A stretch of DNA of 64,000 nucleotides from Roseomonas sp. (GTDB lineage Bacteria; Pseudomonadota; Alphaproteobacteria; Acetobacterales; Acetobacteraceae): positions 116,901 through 180,900 of the forward strand of contig JADCFN010000023.1 of NCBI GenBank assembly GCA_020249505.1, written 5' to 3'. Numbering within the stretch: position 1 is the first letter of the stretch; each line of letters begins with the position of its first letter. Shown here piece by piece: positions 28,957 to 41,640 of this stretch. Below the pieces are notes generated by a model. That model worked only from the letters and a program-made list of their open reading frames with translations. It made no database searches and was not told where the DNA came from. The translations under genes were made by a program, and so were the position numbers.

Positions 28957-30105
28957 CTAGGAAGCAGCCTTCTGTACCGCCAAACCGATGGAGGTGCTGA
29001 CATATTTACCAAGCTGAATCTTGAGGTGAGGAGTGGCGAAGGGTGGCAGGTCCACATGGGCATCCATTTCGCCCATGCCGGGATAGAAATTGATCGGCCA
29101 AGGCTTATGGCCTTCCTCGATCAAGCGTGCATAGAGCGCTTCGATGTCACGCCGTCTGAACAGGGAGAGTGTTTGGTCTTCGAAGGTTTCATCGTTTGAA
29201 GTCAGGTTGAATTCGGTCGTGTGCAGAACAAGGCCGCCAGGCTTCACCGTACTGAGGCTATTGCAGACAAAATCCAAACCCTTTTCGATGGATCCCAGAT
29301 GTTCAAAGCAGCAGGAAGACCAGCAGAAATCAAATCCGCCGAGATTAGCGGGGATGGCGTTCATATCCACCTGCGCGAAGGATACATGTTTATCGAAATG
29401 TTCACGCCCGACGATCTTCGGGTGCCAGAGCTGTTCAAGGCCAGCGGCGTGCTGGCCGGTTGTATCCCAACCCTGGCCTGCGATGGCTTCTTGCGGTGCA
29501 TCGGTTGCCAAAACTTCCATCCCGAGCCGGGCAAAAAAGGCAGGCAGTGGTTCATTGCCAACGCCAAAGCCAAGTGCGCGTATGCCAGGCCTGAGAAGCC
29601 CGGCCCGGCGCAATCCCGCAATGATCCAGACAAACTCCCAGGTTTTGCGATGGATATGGGCGGGGTCAATTGCCAGGGCGTTGCAAATCTTACGATGAGC
29701 TTCCTCATGAAACTGCGCTTCGGTACACATTTGGGAAGTCGGTGTAGCAAGGCTTGGTGGGCTAAACATAAAGGGAATAGCCGAGTTCACGGGTCGAGCC
29801 AGCAGAAATAGCGGCGCCGCCCAAGGCCTTTGTGACGAGAGAAAGGTCCTGAATTCCACAGTATCAACAAAAGAACGGCGCAGGCTCTCAATATCCGCAT
29901 GATGAGCATGCTTCGCAATTTCCTTGCGGTTGCGCGGTTCACGCCCAAGGAAAAAACGAAAGGCCCATTTTATCGCCTGGGCATTCAGTGGAGGTGCCGC
30001 CTTCCTTCCTCTTGAATGGAGAAACCCCGAGACTTTTCCGGGTAGCGCCTTCAGCCGCTTGGAGAAATTGTCCAACCCTTTTCTCCCGATACTGACGAAA
30101 GCCAA
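28957..30105 (-). CDS. SAM-dependent methyltransferase (class I)
   Basis: The C-terminal two thirds form a class I methyltransferase: GFGVGNEPLPAFF is the SAM-binding motif I, ATDAP holds the acidic residue of motif II, and FDFCWSSCCFEHLG resembles motif IV. The N-terminal part contains AFRFFLGREPRN, a short helical module also seen in glycan-related proteins. The frame opens at TTG 30105 directly after an in-frame TGA. No ATG occurs until after residue 100, so the start is TTG 30105 or a nearby TTG. The methyl acceptor is unknown; a saccharide is a guess. Confidence 0.7.
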   Translation of the reverse strand: MAFVSIGRKGLDNFSKRLKALPGKVSGFLHSRGRKAAPPLNAQAIKWAFRFFLGREPRNRKEIAKHAHHADIESLRRSFVDTVEFRTFLSSQRPWAAPLFLLARPVNSAIPFMFSPPSLATPTSQMCTEAQFHEEAHRKICNALAIDPAHIHRKTWEFVWIIAGLRRAGLLRPGIRALGFGVGNEPLPAFFARLGMEVLATDAPQEAIAGQGWDTTGQHAAGLEQLWHPKIVGREHFDKHVSFAQVDMNAIPANLGGFDFCWSSCCFEHLGSIEKGLDFVCNSLSTVKPGGLVLHTTEFNLTSNDETFEDQTLSLFRRRDIEALYARLIEEGHKPWPINFYPGMGEMDAHVDLPPFATPHLKIQLGKYVSTSIGLAVQKAAS

Positions 30106-30144
30106 TCAGCCCAATCAGGCTCACCCACGACAAATCGCCAGCAA

Positions 30145-30597
30145 TCACAACCCACAAGCCGCATCCAAGAACGCCCCGTCCAGCGTCCCAGGCGCAGCCT
30201 CTCGGAAGCCGCCGCGCCGCGGGCGTACCGCATGCACGGGCTGTTGAGCGTTGCGCCGTGCGAACCACGCCCCTTCCAGCGGGCGCCATTGCCGATCCGC
30301 ACAGCGATACTCCCCAATAAACCGCACCGAAAGCGCCCGCCCACCCGTTTCCGGAATGGGGATGGATTCGCGCAAATTGAGCATGATCCAGGCGCGCCGC
30401 ACGGGACCTGAGATATTTAATTCGCGTTCCTGTACGTAGCCGCTTTCGAACATTTCATTATTGAAACCAATGGAACGCCAGCCAACCAAGCCGGGGCCGG
30501 GCGGTTCGGGGATGGGCTGCGGTGCGGGTTGAGGTGCTTGCGGCGCGCAGCCCGCCAATCCCGCCAAGAATACCGCCGCCACCAACCACCGCCGCAT
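30145..30597 (-). CDS. Predicted lipoprotein with surface-adhesin E-like domain
   Basis: A 150-residue protein starting MRRWLVAAVFLAGLAGCAP with a lipobox (LAGC) and a Pro/Gln-rich tether APQPAPQPIPEPPG. The mature domain (YVQERELNISGPVRRAWIM, FIGEYRCADRQWR) resembles small beta-rich domains in bacterial lipoproteins annotated as surface-adhesin E-like, from memory only. It follows the aldehyde dehydrogenase by 11 bases on the same strand. Function unknown. Confidence 0.65.
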   Translation of the reverse strand: MRRWLVAAVFLAGLAGCAPQAPQPAPQPIPEPPGPGLVGWRSIGFNNEMFESGYVQERELNISGPVRRAWIMLNLRESIPIPETGGRALSVRFIGEYRCADRQWRPLEGAWFARRNAQQPVHAVRPRRGGFREAAPGTLDGAFLDAACGL

Positions 30598-30608
30598 GAC
30601 CCGCCCCC

Positions 30609-32120
30609 TCAGCCCATATTCACCATAATGGTCTTCTTATGGGTGAAGTGTTCCAGCATGGCTTCCAGGGATGCTTCCTTGCCCAGGCCGGATTGCTTCA
30701 CGCCACCATAGGAAAGATTGGCCTGCACCACCAGATTCTGGTTGATCTGCACCAAGCCCGCTTCCAGCCGATGCGCCAGGTCAAGCCCGACCTTCAGATT
30801 ATTCGTCCAAAGGCTGGCGGCCAGGCCGTAGACGGAATCATTCGCCTCAGCCAGCACTGCTTCCGGGTCATCAAAGGGCTGGATCACCGTCACCGGGCCA
30901 AAGATTTCTTCCTGGACCAAGCGGCTTTCGCGCGTCAGGCCCGTGAAGATCACCGGCTGCAGGAACAAGCCCTTCTTCAGCGCGGGGTCTTCCGGCATGC
31001 GGCTGCAAACATGCGCGGTGGCGCCGGCGGTGGCCGTGCCCTCCGCGATGAAACCCTTCACCTTATCGAATTGGCCCTGGCTGATGATGGTGCCGATATC
31101 GGTCTTCTCATCCAAGGGATCGCCCATCACCATATTGTTTACCGCATCCTTCATGGCGGTGACGAAGCGATCAAAGATCGGGCGTTCCACATAAATGCGC
31201 GATGCCGCGGTGCAGCTTTGCCCCTGGCGCGTGAAGCGCATGGAGGTCAGCGCGCCAGAGACCGTCTTGTCGAAATCGCAATCGGCAAAGACGATCATCG
31301 GGCTTTTGCCGCCCAGTTCCAGCGTGACGGGGATCAGCTTATCGGCGGCAGCACGATAGACAATCTTGCCGGTCTCAACCGACCCGGTGAAGGTCACCTT
31401 CTTCACCAGCGGGTGCGTCACCAGCGGCGCGCCGCATTCCGGGCCGAAGCCGCTCACCATATTGAATACGCCTGGCGGCAGCACGCGGTTCATGATTTCG
31501 CAAATGCGGAGCACTGCCAGCGGCGCTTCTTCCGCGCTTTTCACCACAACCGCATTGCCCGCCACCAGCGCCGGCGCGACCTTCAGCGCCATCAGCAGCA
31601 TCGGCACATTCCAGGGAATGATGGCGCCCACCACGCCCAGCGGCTCGCGCACGGTCACGGAAAGTACATTGGGGGCGAAGGGCACGCTTTCGCCCTTCAA
31701 TTCACTGCCAAGCCCGCCGAAGAATTCGAAGACATCGGCGACAACATTGGCTTCCACGCGGCTTTCCGTGCGCAATGCCTTGCCGGTTTCAAGCGCGATC
31801 AGCCGGCCCAATTCATCCACATGTTCCTTCAGCAGCGCAGCGCATTGATGCACCAACGCGCCGCGCTTGCGCGCCGGCAGCTTGGCCCATTCCTTTTGCG
31901 CCTTGGCGGCATTGGTCACCGCCGCATCCACATCCGCCGCATCGCCTTCCGCCGCGCGCGCCACCTCAACGCCCGTGGCCGGATTCACCACCGCGAAGCT
32001 CTTGCCGCTGCGTGCCGGGACATAGGCGCCACCGATGAAGTGCAAGCCGGACAGCGCCTTGGCCAGCGCGAAGGGGTCTGCCGAAGGGGCGGCCGGGGTG
32101 GGGTGCGGGCGATCCAGCAT
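30609..32120 (-). CDS. Aldehyde dehydrogenase family protein
   Basis: An NAD(P)-dependent enzyme oxidising aldehydes to carboxylates. In 503 residues it shows Asn171 in PWNVP, the general base Glu268 in LELGGK, and the catalytic Cys303 in RQGQSCTAASR. The C-terminal GGVKQSGLGKE motif is also present. ATG 32120 follows AAAGGA and begins a normal N-terminus. The substrate class cannot be fixed; it resembles betaine/succinate-semialdehyde-type ALDHs. Divergent from eno with about 128 bases between. Confidence 0.93.
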   Translation of the reverse strand: MLDRPHPTPAAPSADPFALAKALSGLHFIGGAYVPARSGKSFAVVNPATGVEVARAAEGDAADVDAAVTNAAKAQKEWAKLPARKRGALVHQCAALLKEHVDELGRLIALETGKALRTESRVEANVVADVFEFFGGLGSELKGESVPFAPNVLSVTVREPLGVVGAIIPWNVPMLLMALKVAPALVAGNAVVVKSAEEAPLAVLRICEIMNRVLPPGVFNMVSGFGPECGAPLVTHPLVKKVTFTGSVETGKIVYRAAADKLIPVTLELGGKSPMIVFADCDFDKTVSGALTSMRFTRQGQSCTAASRIYVERPIFDRFVTAMKDAVNNMVMGDPLDEKTDIGTIISQGQFDKVKGFIAEGTATAGATAHVCSRMPEDPALKKGLFLQPVIFTGLTRESRLVQEEIFGPVTVIQPFDDPEAVLAEANDSVYGLAASLWTNNLKVGLDLAHRLEAGLVQINQNLVVQANLSYGGVKQSGLGKEASLEAMLEHFTHKKTIMVNMG

Positions 32121-32242
32121 GGAGGGGGTCCTTTCTCGAATTCGGGGAAGGCATAGCGCCTGGGCGTCCCTTAGGGAACGGGGTCTTGGCGCCCCGTGCA
32201 GGCCGGTGTAGCCAACCGACCGGAACCCCTGCAACTGGATAA

Positions 32243-34407
<2,165 letters not shown>

Positions 34408-34556
34408 CTGGGCTCCCCGACATGATGAATGTCAAGCAAAGCGGGGTTTGGTCGGAATTTCGCACGATTTCACAGGCTTCCGGCATTTCGCTCTGGACAA
34501 GTGACGCAAGAGTTGATTCTTTAGAGATTACTTCAAGTCGCGGGGTTATTGCGCCG

Positions 34557-34886
34557 ATGGCGCTGCTTTCCAGCTTCAAGCGGATCCTGAAAGGGGTTCT
34601 GGTACCAGCCGGCTTCCTGGCCGTGTCCGGGTATTTCGCGTGGCATGCGGTGCATGGCGAACGCGGGCTGATGGCGCGCGACAAACGCCAAGCGGATATC
34701 GTCGCCGCGCGCGCCCAGCTTGCCCATGCGGAGGCAGAGCGTGACGCCATGGAACGCCGTGTCGCCGGGCTGCGTGGTGACCGGCTGGATCGTGACCAGT
34801 TGGAAGAACGCGCCCGGTCGCTGCTCAATATGGTTGGGCGGGATGAGGTGATTGTGCCCTATGGGCCGGAACGCCGACTGTATTGA
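34557..34886 (+). CDS. ftsB: Cell-division protein FtsB/DivIC (septum formation initiator)
   Basis: A 109-residue bitopic protein: short N-terminus, one membrane helix (about 12-30), then a coiled coil (about 40-75; ARAQLAHAEAERDAMERRV) and a conserved tail with ERARSLLNMVGRDEVIV. It bridges FtsL and FtsQ in the divisome. Position between eno and pdhA matches other alphaproteobacteria. ATG 34557 is chosen because the preceding in-frame codons add no recognised feature. Confidence 0.9.
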   Translation: MALLSSFKRILKGVLVPAGFLAVSGYFAWHAVHGERGLMARDKRQADIVAARAQLAHAEAERDAMERRVAGLRGDRLDRDQLEERARSLLNMVGRDEVIVPYGPERRLY

Positions 34887-35121
34887 CCAGCGGGCGCAAC
34901 GGCCAGTTTTCCGTGATATTTCAAGCCTTACTGCGCCCCGCTTATGCGGCAGACAATGATCGTGCGAAGGCCTCAGCATGGCGAAACAAACACTTAACTG
35001 AATTATGGTTAATTGCATTATTGCATTGCAAAAACACGGTTTTTTAGTCTTTCAAGGCTTGAAATCCGGAATTGCTCGGCGCTAAGTGCGCTTGGAAGCT
35101 AAGTTCTGGAGGTCCAATATC

Positions 35122-36144
35122 ATGCCCCAAGCCACAGAAGCCGCCAGCAAGCGGCGCGGCAAAGCCAAAACGCCATCCCTTTCGCGGGAAGAAATGCTGC
35201 GCGCTTATCGCGACATGCTGCTGATCCGCCGTTTTGAGGAAAAGGCCGGCCAGCTTTACGGCATGGGTCTGATTGGCGGCTTTTGCCACCTTTACATCGG
35301 CCAGGAAGCGGTGGTTGTCGGCATGCAAATGTGCCTGAAGCCAGGGGATCAGGTTATCACCTCCTACCGCGACCACGGGCATATGCTGGCCACCGGCATG
35401 GAAGCCCGCGGCGTGATGGCGGAACTCACCGGGCGCATTGGCGGCTATTCCAAGGGCAAGGGCGGGTCCATGCATATGTTCAGCCGGGAGAAGGGATTCT
35501 ACGGCGGGCATGGGATTGTTGGCGCGCAGGCGTCACTGGGCAATGGGCTCGCCTTCGCGAATTGGTATCGGCAGGATGGTCGGGTCGCGCTGACCTATTT
35601 TGGCGAAGGCGCATCCAACCAGGGGCAGGTGTTTGAAAGCCTGAACCTGGCCGCGCTTTTCAAGCTACCCTGCATTTTCATCATCGAAAACAACAAATAC
35701 GGCATGGGCACCAGCGTTGATCGTGCCTCTGCCTCCCGCGACCTGTCGCAGAATGGCGCGCCCTGGGGCATCCCCGGTGAGCAGGTGAATGGCATGGATG
35801 TGGCAGCCGTGCGCGAAGCGGGTGAACGTGCTGTCGCGCATTGCCGCGCCGGCAAGGGGCCGTATTTGCTGGAAATGAAGACCTATCGTTATCGCGGCCA
35901 TTCCATGTCGGACCCCGCGAAGTATCGCACGCGCGAAGAAGTGCAGAAAATGCGCGAAACATCGGATTGCATCGAGACAGCGCGCAAGGCGCTGCTGGAT
36001 GATTTCGGCGTGACGGAGGCCGATCTGAAGGTAATTGATGATGAGGTGAAGGCGATTGTCCAGGACAGCGCCGATTTCGCGCAGGAGAGCCCGGAGCCGC
36101 CGGAATCCGAATTGATAACCGATATCCTGGTGGAGGCGAATTGA
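35122..36144 (+). CDS. pdhA: Pyruvate dehydrogenase E1 component, alpha subunit
   Basis: With PdhB it decarboxylates pyruvate using thiamine diphosphate and acetylates the lipoyl arm. The 340 residues contain [20 protein letters not shown] and the ThDP motif starting GEG (161) and ending IENN (188-191). The loop [14 protein letters not shown] corresponds to the phosphorylation loop of mitochondrial E1. TGGAGGTCC precedes ATG 35122. The 235-base AT-rich gap upstream of it (34887-35121) should hold the operon promoter. PdhB follows after 1 base. Confidence 0.97.
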   Translation: MPQATEAASKRRGKAKTPSLSREEMLRAYRDMLLIRRFEEKAGQLYGMGLIGGFCHLYIGQEAVVVGMQMCLKPGDQVITSYRDHGHMLATGMEARGVMAELTGRIGGYSKGKGGSMHMFSREKGFYGGHGIVGAQASLGNGLAFANWYRQDGRVALTYFGEGASNQGQVFESLNLAALFKLPCIFIIENNKYGMGTSVDRASASRDLSQNGAPWGIPGEQVNGMDVAAVREAGERAVAHCRAGKGPYLLEMKTYRYRGHSMSDPAKYRTREEVQKMRETSDCIETARKALLDDFGVTEADLKVIDDEVKAIVQDSADFAQESPEPPESELITDILVEAN

Positions 36145-36145
36145 A

Positions 36146-37486
36146 ATGGGTGCCGTTATTCTGATGCCCGCGCTTTCCCCCACCATGACGGAAGGCAAGC
36201 TGGCCCGCTGGCTGAAAAAGGCCGGCGATAAGGTGAAATCCGGTGAGGTGATTGCCGAGATTGAAACCGATAAGGCGACCATGGAAGTGGAAGCGGTGGA
36301 TGAAGGCGTGTTGACTGCCATTCTGGTGCCGGAAGGCGCGGAAAATGTCGCGGTGAATACGGCGATTGCCGAATTGGATGGCGGTACTGGTGGTGCGAAG
36401 GCCGCGCCCGTGGCGGCGCCTGCCCCTTTGGCTGCCGCGCCTGCCCCGGCTTCCGTACCCGCCGCGCCACGCGCCGCTACGCCCGAGAAGGATTGGGGCC
36501 CGACCAAGACCATTACGGTGCGTGAAGCCTTGCGCGATGCCATGGCGGCGGAGATGCGCGCTGATGCGGATATATTCCTGATTGGTGAGGAAGTGGCGCA
36601 ATATCAGGGCGCCTATAAAATCAGCCAAGGCTTGCTGGAAGAATTCGGCCCGCGCCGCGTGATGGATATGCCGATCACGGAGCATGGCTTTACCGGCATG
36701 GCAGTGGGCGCGGCTTTTACCGGCCTGAAGCCCATCGTGGAGTTCATGACCTTCAACTTCTCCATGCAGGCGATTGACCAGATCATCAATTCTGCCGCCA
36801 AGACGCTTTATATGTCGGGCGGGCAATTGGGCTGCCCCATTGTCTTCCGCGGCCCGAATGGTGCGGCTTCACGCGTCGCGGCGCAGCATTCGCAATGCTA
36901 CGCATCCTGGTATGCGCATTGCCCGGGGCTGAAGGTGGTATCGCCTTGGTCGGCGGCGGATGCGAAGGGGCTGTTGCGTGCCGCCATTCGTGATCCCAAT
37001 CCGGTGATCGTGCTCGAAAATGAAATTCTCTATGGGCAAAGCTTCGAATGCCCAACGGCGGATGATTTCGTGCTGCCGATTGGCAAGGCGAAGGTGGAAC
37101 GCGAAGGCAGTGATGTCACCATCGTCGCTTTCTCCATCATGGTCGGCATGGCGATGCAGGCGGCGGAAAAGCTCGCGGAACAGGGCATCAGCGCCGAGGT
37201 GATCAATCTGCGTTCCATCCGGCCCTTGGATACGGAAACCATCGCGGCTTCCGTGCGCAAGACCAATCGCCTGGTGACTTTGGAAGAAGGCTGGCCCTTC
37301 GCCGGCATCGGCGCGGAAGTTGCCATGCAAATCATGGAAACCGCCTTCGATCATTTGGATGCGCCGCCGGTGCGCGTGACGGGTGTGGATGTGCCCATGC
37401 CCTATGCGGCCAATCTGGAAAAGCTTGCGCTGCCGCGCCTGGAACAGGTGGTGGAAGCGGCGCGTAGCGTCACCTATCGGCGGTAA
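36146..37486 (+). CDS. pdhB: Pyruvate dehydrogenase E1 beta subunit with N-terminal lipoyl domain
   Basis: The 446-residue protein carries an extra lipoyl domain at residues 1-80 with lipoyl-Lys43 in [12 protein letters not shown]. An Ala/Pro swinging linker (about 85-118) and the E1-beta transketolase domain (about 122-446: [47 protein letters not shown]) follow. E1-beta fused to a lipoyl domain is a known alphaproteobacterial arrangement. The lipoyl region is almost identical in layout to that of PdhC, encoded 11 bases downstream. Confidence 0.97.
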   Translation: MGAVILMPALSPTMTEGKLARWLKKAGDKVKSGEVIAEIETDKATMEVEAVDEGVLTAILVPEGAENVAVNTAIAELDGGTGGAKAAPVAAPAPLAAAPAPASVPAAPRAATPEKDWGPTKTITVREALRDAMAAEMRADADIFLIGEEVAQYQGAYKISQGLLEEFGPRRVMDMPITEHGFTGMAVGAAFTGLKPIVEFMTFNFSMQAIDQIINSAAKTLYMSGGQLGCPIVFRGPNGAASRVAAQHSQCYASWYAHCPGLKVVSPWSAADAKGLLRAAIRDPNPVIVLENEILYGQSFECPTADDFVLPIGKAKVEREGSDVTIVAFSIMVGMAMQAAEKLAEQGISAEVINLRSIRPLDTETIAASVRKTNRLVTLEEGWPFAGIGAEVAMQIMETAFDHLDAPPVRVTGVDVPMPYAANLEKLALPRLEQVVEAARSVTYRR

Positions 37487-37497
37487 GGGGAAAGATC

Positions 37498-38760
37498 ATG
37501 GCCACAAATATTCTGATGCCGGCTTTGTCTCCGACGATGACGGAAGGCAATCTGGCCCGTTGGCTGAAGCAGGAAGGTGACCGCATCAAGGCCGGCGATG
37601 TGATCGCCGAAATCGAAACCGATAAGGCGACGATGGAAGTGGAAGCCGTGGATGAGGGCATTCTGGGCCGCATCCTGGTGCCCGCCGGTACGCAAGGCGT
37701 GAAGGTGAATGATGTGATCGCCGTGCTGGTGGAAGCGGGCGAAGCCGTGCCCGCTGCCGGCGCCGCACCGCAAGCGACACCTGCTGCCTCGCCTGTACCA
37801 GCCGCGCCCGTCGCTGCTGCGCCAGCACCCGCCGCTGCTTCTGGTGATCGCGTTTTCGCGAGCCCGCTCGCGCGCCGCATGGCCGCGCAAGCTGGTTTGG
37901 ATATCGGCAAAATCGCCGGTTCCGGCCCCAATGGGCGGATTGTAAAGGCGGATGTGGATGCGGCGTTGTCGCGTGGTCCAGCGCCTGTGGCTGCCGCCGC
38001 GCCCGTTGCTGCGCCCGCGCCTGTCGCGGCACCGCGCCCCGCAGCGCCAGTCGCGATCACCGCGCCGCATACCGCTGTGCCGAATAGCAGCATCCGCAAG
38101 GTGATTGCGCGGCGCCTCGCCGAATCCAAGGCGACCATCCCGCATTTCTATGTCAGCACCGATGTGGAAATTGATGCGCTGCTGAAAATCCGCGCTGATC
38201 TGAATGCGCGCAGCCCCAAGGATGGCCCTGGCGCCTACAAACTTTCGGTCAATGATCTGGTGATCAAGGCAACGGCAGTGACTTTGCGCCGCTACCCCAA
38301 TGTAAACGCGATGTGGACCGAAGATGCCATTCTGCAATTGCATGATGTGGATATCTCGGTCGCGGTCTCCATTCCGGATGGGCTGATCACGCCGATTGTG
38401 AGGGGCGCCGATATCAAGGGCCTGGCTGCCATCAGCAATGAAATGAAGGACCTCGCCGCGCGCGCCAAAACCGGCAAGCTGAAGCCCGAGGAATTCCAGG
38501 GCGGTGGTTTTTCCATCTCCAACATGGGGATGTATGGCGTGAAGGATTTCGCCGCCATCATCAACCCGCCTCAGGCCGGTATTCTGGCAGTATCGGCCGG
38601 TGAACAGCGCCCGGTGGTGAAGAATGGTGCGCTGGCCATCGCAACGGTGATGACGCTGACACTCTCCGTGGATCATCGCGTGATTGATGGCGCCTTGGCA
38701 GCGGAATTCCTGCAAGCGCTGAAGCGCAATATCGAGGATCCGCTGAGCCTGATGCTCTGA
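37498..38760 (+). CDS. pdhC: Dihydrolipoamide acetyltransferase (E2) of pyruvate dehydrogenase
   Basis: E2 forms the core and transfers acetyl from lipoyl to CoA. Order: lipoyl domain 1-80 with Lys43, Ala/Pro linker, peripheral-subunit-binding domain (about 119-157: [20 protein letters not shown]), second Ala/Pro linker, and catalytic domain. The catalytic domain holds the active-site DHRVIDG at 392-398 (His393). It has a single lipoyl domain; the other one in the complex is on PdhB. The stop overlaps the ATG of the next gene (ATGA arrangement TGATG). Confidence 0.97.
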   Translation: MATNILMPALSPTMTEGNLARWLKQEGDRIKAGDVIAEIETDKATMEVEAVDEGILGRILVPAGTQGVKVNDVIAVLVEAGEAVPAAGAAPQATPAASPVPAAPVAAAPAPAAASGDRVFASPLARRMAAQAGLDIGKIAGSGPNGRIVKADVDAALSRGPAPVAAAAPVAAPAPVAAPRPAAPVAITAPHTAVPNSSIRKVIARRLAESKATIPHFYVSTDVEIDALLKIRADLNARSPKDGPGAYKLSVNDLVIKATAVTLRRYPNVNAMWTEDAILQLHDVDISVAVSIPDGLITPIVRGADIKGLAAISNEMKDLAARAKTGKLKPEEFQGGGFSISNMGMYGVKDFAAIINPPQAGILAVSAGEQRPVVKNGALAIATVMTLTLSVDHRVIDGALAAEFLQALKRNIEDPLSLML

Positions 38761-39242
38761 TGGGTAAGGGCTTTACGCTGCGCGATGCGACGCCGGCCGA
38801 TGTGCCGGTGGTGGTGCATTTCGTCCGCGCCTTGGCCGAATATGAAAAGCTGCTGCATGAGGCGAAGGGGACCGAGTCTGACTTTGCCACAGCACTTTTT
38901 GGCGCAACACCTCGGGCTGCGGCCATTATCGCGGAAGCGGATGGCAAGGCGGTGGGGCTTTGCATCTGGTATCGTACCTTCTCCACCTTCACTGCACGGC
39001 ATGGCATTTGGGTGGAAGATATTTTTGTGGAGCCCGCCTATCGCGGCCGTGGCATTGCGCGCGCCATCTTCCGGCGTCTGGCGCGGCAAGTGAAGGATGA
39101 AGGCGGCGCCAGGCTGGAATGGAATGTGCTGGATTGGAATGAGCCCGCGATTGGCGCCTATCGCGCCATGGGTGCGCGCGGGCTTGATCAATGGACCATG
39201 CAACGTGTTGACGGCGCGGCGCTTGATCGCCTGGCCGAATAG
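38760..39242 (+). CDS. GNAT-family N-acetyltransferase within the pdh operon
   Basis: A 160-residue acetyl-CoA-dependent acetyltransferase. It has the GNAT core: VEDIFVEPAYRGRGIARAIFRRL is motif A with the pyrophosphate-binding RGRGIA, and LDWNEPAIGAYRAMGA is motif B. It resembles diamine/thialysine-type acetyltransferases in size and motif spacing. It is coupled to pdhC by a one-base stop/start overlap and followed by lpdA after 17 bases, so it is expressed with the complex. Substrate unknown. Confidence 0.88.
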   Translation: MGKGFTLRDATPADVPVVVHFVRALAEYEKLLHEAKGTESDFATALFGATPRAAAIIAEADGKAVGLCIWYRTFSTFTARHGIWVEDIFVEPAYRGRGIARAIFRRLARQVKDEGGARLEWNVLDWNEPAIGAYRAMGARGLDQWTMQRVDGAALDRLAE

Positions 39243-39259
39243 AGGAAGGAGCCTGAGAC

Positions 39260-40654
39260 ATGGCTGAGGCATTTGACCTGGTGGTGGTGGGTGGCGGGCC
39301 TGGTGGCTATGTCGCGGCCATTCGTGCGAGCCAATTGAAGATGAAGGTCGCGCTGGTGGAGCGCGAGAATCTGGGCGGCATTTGCCTGAATTGGGGCTGC
39401 ATCCCGACCAAGGCCCTGCTGCGTGCTTCCGAAATAAATCATTTGCTGCATAGCCTGGACGCCTATGGCTTCGCCGCTGACAATATCCGCTTTGATTTTG
39501 CCAAGGTGGTGAAGCGCTCACGTAGCGTAGCAGGGCAGCTTTCGGGCGGCGTCAAGCATTTGCTGCGCAAGAACAAGGTCACGGTGTTTGATGGCCACGG
39601 CAAGCTTGCGGGCGCCGGCAAGGTTGCGGTGAGCAAGGATGGCAAGCCGGTGGCCGAATTGGTGGCGAAGCACATCATTCTGGCAACCGGCGCGCGGGCG
39701 CGGGTGCTGCCGGGGATTGAACCCGATGGCAAGCTGATCTGGTCCTACCGCGAAGCCATGACCGCGCCGGCTTTGCCGAAGCGCCTTATCGTGATTGGGT
39801 CGGGCGCCATTGGGTCTGAATTCGCATCCTTCTATCGCAATATGGGGTCCGAAGTGACGCTGATTGAAGCGATGGATCGCATTCTGCCGGTCGAGGACGC
39901 GGAGGTTTCTGCCTTTGTCCACAAGGCTTTTGAAAAGCAGGGCATGAAGGTGCTGGTGGGCGCCAAGCTGCAAGGCGTGCGCAAGGAAGGCGACGCCGTG
40001 GCCGCGATTGTGGAAGCCGGCGGCAAGGTAACCGAGATCAAGGCAGATCGGTTGATCAGCGCGGTTGGCATTGTCGGCAATGTCGAAGATTTGGGCCTTG
40101 AGGGCACAAAGATTCAGGTGGACCGCACCCATATCCTGACCGATGCCTTTGGCCGCACCGGAGAGCCCGGCATCTATGCCATTGGTGATCTGACCGGCCC
40201 GCCCTGGCTGGCGCATAAGGCATCACATGAAGGCATCATTTGCGTTGAAGCCATTGCCGGGTTGCATCCGCATGCCATGGATACGCTGAATATTCCGGGC
40301 TGCACCTATTGCCGGCCTCAGGTGGCCTCGGTCGGGCTTACGGAAGCCGCAGCCAAGGCCAAGGGGTATGAGGTGAAGGTTGGGCGCTTCCCCTTCATCG
40401 GCAATGGCAAGGCGATTGCGATGGGTGAGCCGGAAGGCTTTGTGAAGACCGTGTTTGACGCCAAGACCGGCGCTTTGCTCGGCGCCCATATGGTGGGGCC
40501 GGAGGTCACGGAAATGATCCAGGGCTACGGCATTGCCCGCACTTTGGAGACAACCGAGGTTGAATTGATGCATACAGTCTTCCCGCACCCCACGGTTTCG
40601 GAGGCCATGCATGAAAGCGTGCTTGATGCTTACGGCCGGGTGATCCACATCTAA
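39260..40654 (+). CDS. lpdA: Dihydrolipoamide dehydrogenase (E3)
   Basis: E3 reoxidises dihydrolipoyl groups and makes NADH. The 464 residues show the FAD fingerprint GGGPGG (11-16) and the redox disulfide Cys42/Cys47 in [11 protein letters not shown]-binding [13 protein letters not shown] follows, with the catalytic His443-Glu448 pair in FPHPTVSE near the C-terminus. AGGAAGGAG lies upstream of the ATG. It is part of pdhA-pdhB-pdhC-GNAT-lpdA-lipA. Confidence 0.97.
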   Translation: MAEAFDLVVVGGGPGGYVAAIRASQLKMKVALVERENLGGICLNWGCIPTKALLRASEINHLLHSLDAYGFAADNIRFDFAKVVKRSRSVAGQLSGGVKHLLRKNKVTVFDGHGKLAGAGKVAVSKDGKPVAELVAKHIILATGARARVLPGIEPDGKLIWSYREAMTAPALPKRLIVIGSGAIGSEFASFYRNMGSEVTLIEAMDRILPVEDAEVSAFVHKAFEKQGMKVLVGAKLQGVRKEGDAVAAIVEAGGKVTEIKADRLISAVGIVGNVEDLGLEGTKIQVDRTHILTDAFGRTGEPGIYAIGDLTGPPWLAHKASHEGIICVEAIAGLHPHAMDTLNIPGCTYCRPQVASVGLTEAAAKAKGYEVKVGRFPFIGNGKAIAMGEPEGFVKTVFDAKTGALLGAHMVGPEVTEMIQGYGIARTLETTEVELMHTVFPHPTVSEAMHESVLDAYGRVIHI

Positions 40655-40661
40655 CCCTATC

Positions 40662-41639
40662 ATGTCGCCGACTCGCATCGAAATTGACCATCGCGCCTCC
40701 AAAACGGGTGCCGAAAGGCATCCAGAAAAGGCGCATCGCCCGGACAACCCCATCCAGCGCAAACCCGCCTGGATCCGGGTAAAGGCGCCTACGCATCCGG
40801 TTTATCTGGAAACCCGCGCCCTGATGCGGGAGAAAAAGCTGGTCACGGTATGTGAGGAAGCGGCCTGCCCGAATATCGGCGAATGCTGGTCTCAACGCCA
40901 CGCCACCATGATGATCATGGGTGAGACCTGCACGCGCGCCTGTTCCTTCTGCAATGTCGCAACCGGCATTCCAAAGCCACTGGATACGGATGAACCGCGC
41001 CGCGTGGCGGAAGCCGTGGCCTCGCTTGGGCTTCGCCATGTGGTGATTACCAGCGTGGACCGCGATGATCTGGCTGATGGCGGTGCGGCGCATTTTGCCG
41101 AAACCATTCGCGCCATTCGCGCCGCCGCCCCTGGTACGACGATTGAGGTACTAACGCCCGATTTCCTGCGCAAGGATGGCGCTCTGGAAGTGGTGGTGGC
41201 GGCGCGGCCGGATGTGTTCAATCATAATCTGGAAACCGTGCCGGCGCTTTACCCCTCCATTAGGCCCGGTGCGCGGTATTATCATTCGCTGCGCCTGCTG
41301 GATCGCGTGAAGCAGCTTGATCCTTCCATCTTCACCAAATCCGGCATCATGGTGGGGCTTGGCGAAAAGCGCATCGAAGTGCTGCAGGTGATGGATGATC
41401 TGCGCAGTGCGGAGGTGGATTTCCTCACCATCGGCCAATACCTGCAGCCATCGATGAAGCATGCGGCAGTGGATCGCTTTGTTACCCCGGATGAGTTTGA
41501 GGATTACGCCAAGGCAGCACGCGGCAAGGGATTTTTGCTGGTCTCCGCAACACCTTTGACGCGTTCTTCCTATCACGCGGATCGCGACTTTGCGGCGCTG
41601 AGTGCCGCGCGCAACGCGCAACTGGCCGCGCAAGGCTGA
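40662..41639 (+). CDS. lipA: Lipoyl synthase
   Basis: LipA inserts two sulfurs into octanoyl-protein to form lipoyl groups. The 325 residues hold the auxiliary cluster ligands Cys64, Cys69, Cys75 ([12 protein letters not shown]) and the radical-SAM ligands Cys90, Cys94, Cys97 (CTRACSFC). The C-terminal RSSYHAD (301-307) supplies the serine ligand of the auxiliary cluster. It starts 7 bases after lpdA, so the cofactor enzyme is co-expressed with two lipoyl-bearing targets. Confidence 0.97.
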   Translation: MSPTRIEIDHRASKTGAERHPEKAHRPDNPIQRKPAWIRVKAPTHPVYLETRALMREKKLVTVCEEAACPNIGECWSQRHATMMIMGETCTRACSFCNVATGIPKPLDTDEPRRVAEAVASLGLRHVVITSVDRDDLADGGAAHFAETIRAIRAAAPGTTIEVLTPDFLRKDGALEVVVAARPDVFNHNLETVPALYPSIRPGARYYHSLRLLDRVKQLDPSIFTKSGIMVGLGEKRIEVLQVMDDLRSAEVDFLTIGQYLQPSMKHAAVDRFVTPDEFEDYAKAARGKGFLLVSATPLTRSSYHADRDFAALSAARNAQLAAQG

Positions 41640-41640
41640 T

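Noticed and set aside
30639..32156. 505-codon plus-strand open frame opposite the aldehyde dehydrogenase
   Set aside because: The sequence is His/Arg/Gln-rich without motifs; the minus-strand gene has all catalytic residues.
35681..36826. Long minus-strand frames opposite pdhA/pdhB (and 37474-38715 opposite pdhC)
   Set aside because: They are shadows of the conserved pdh genes; composition is dominated by H, R and G with no recognisable family.
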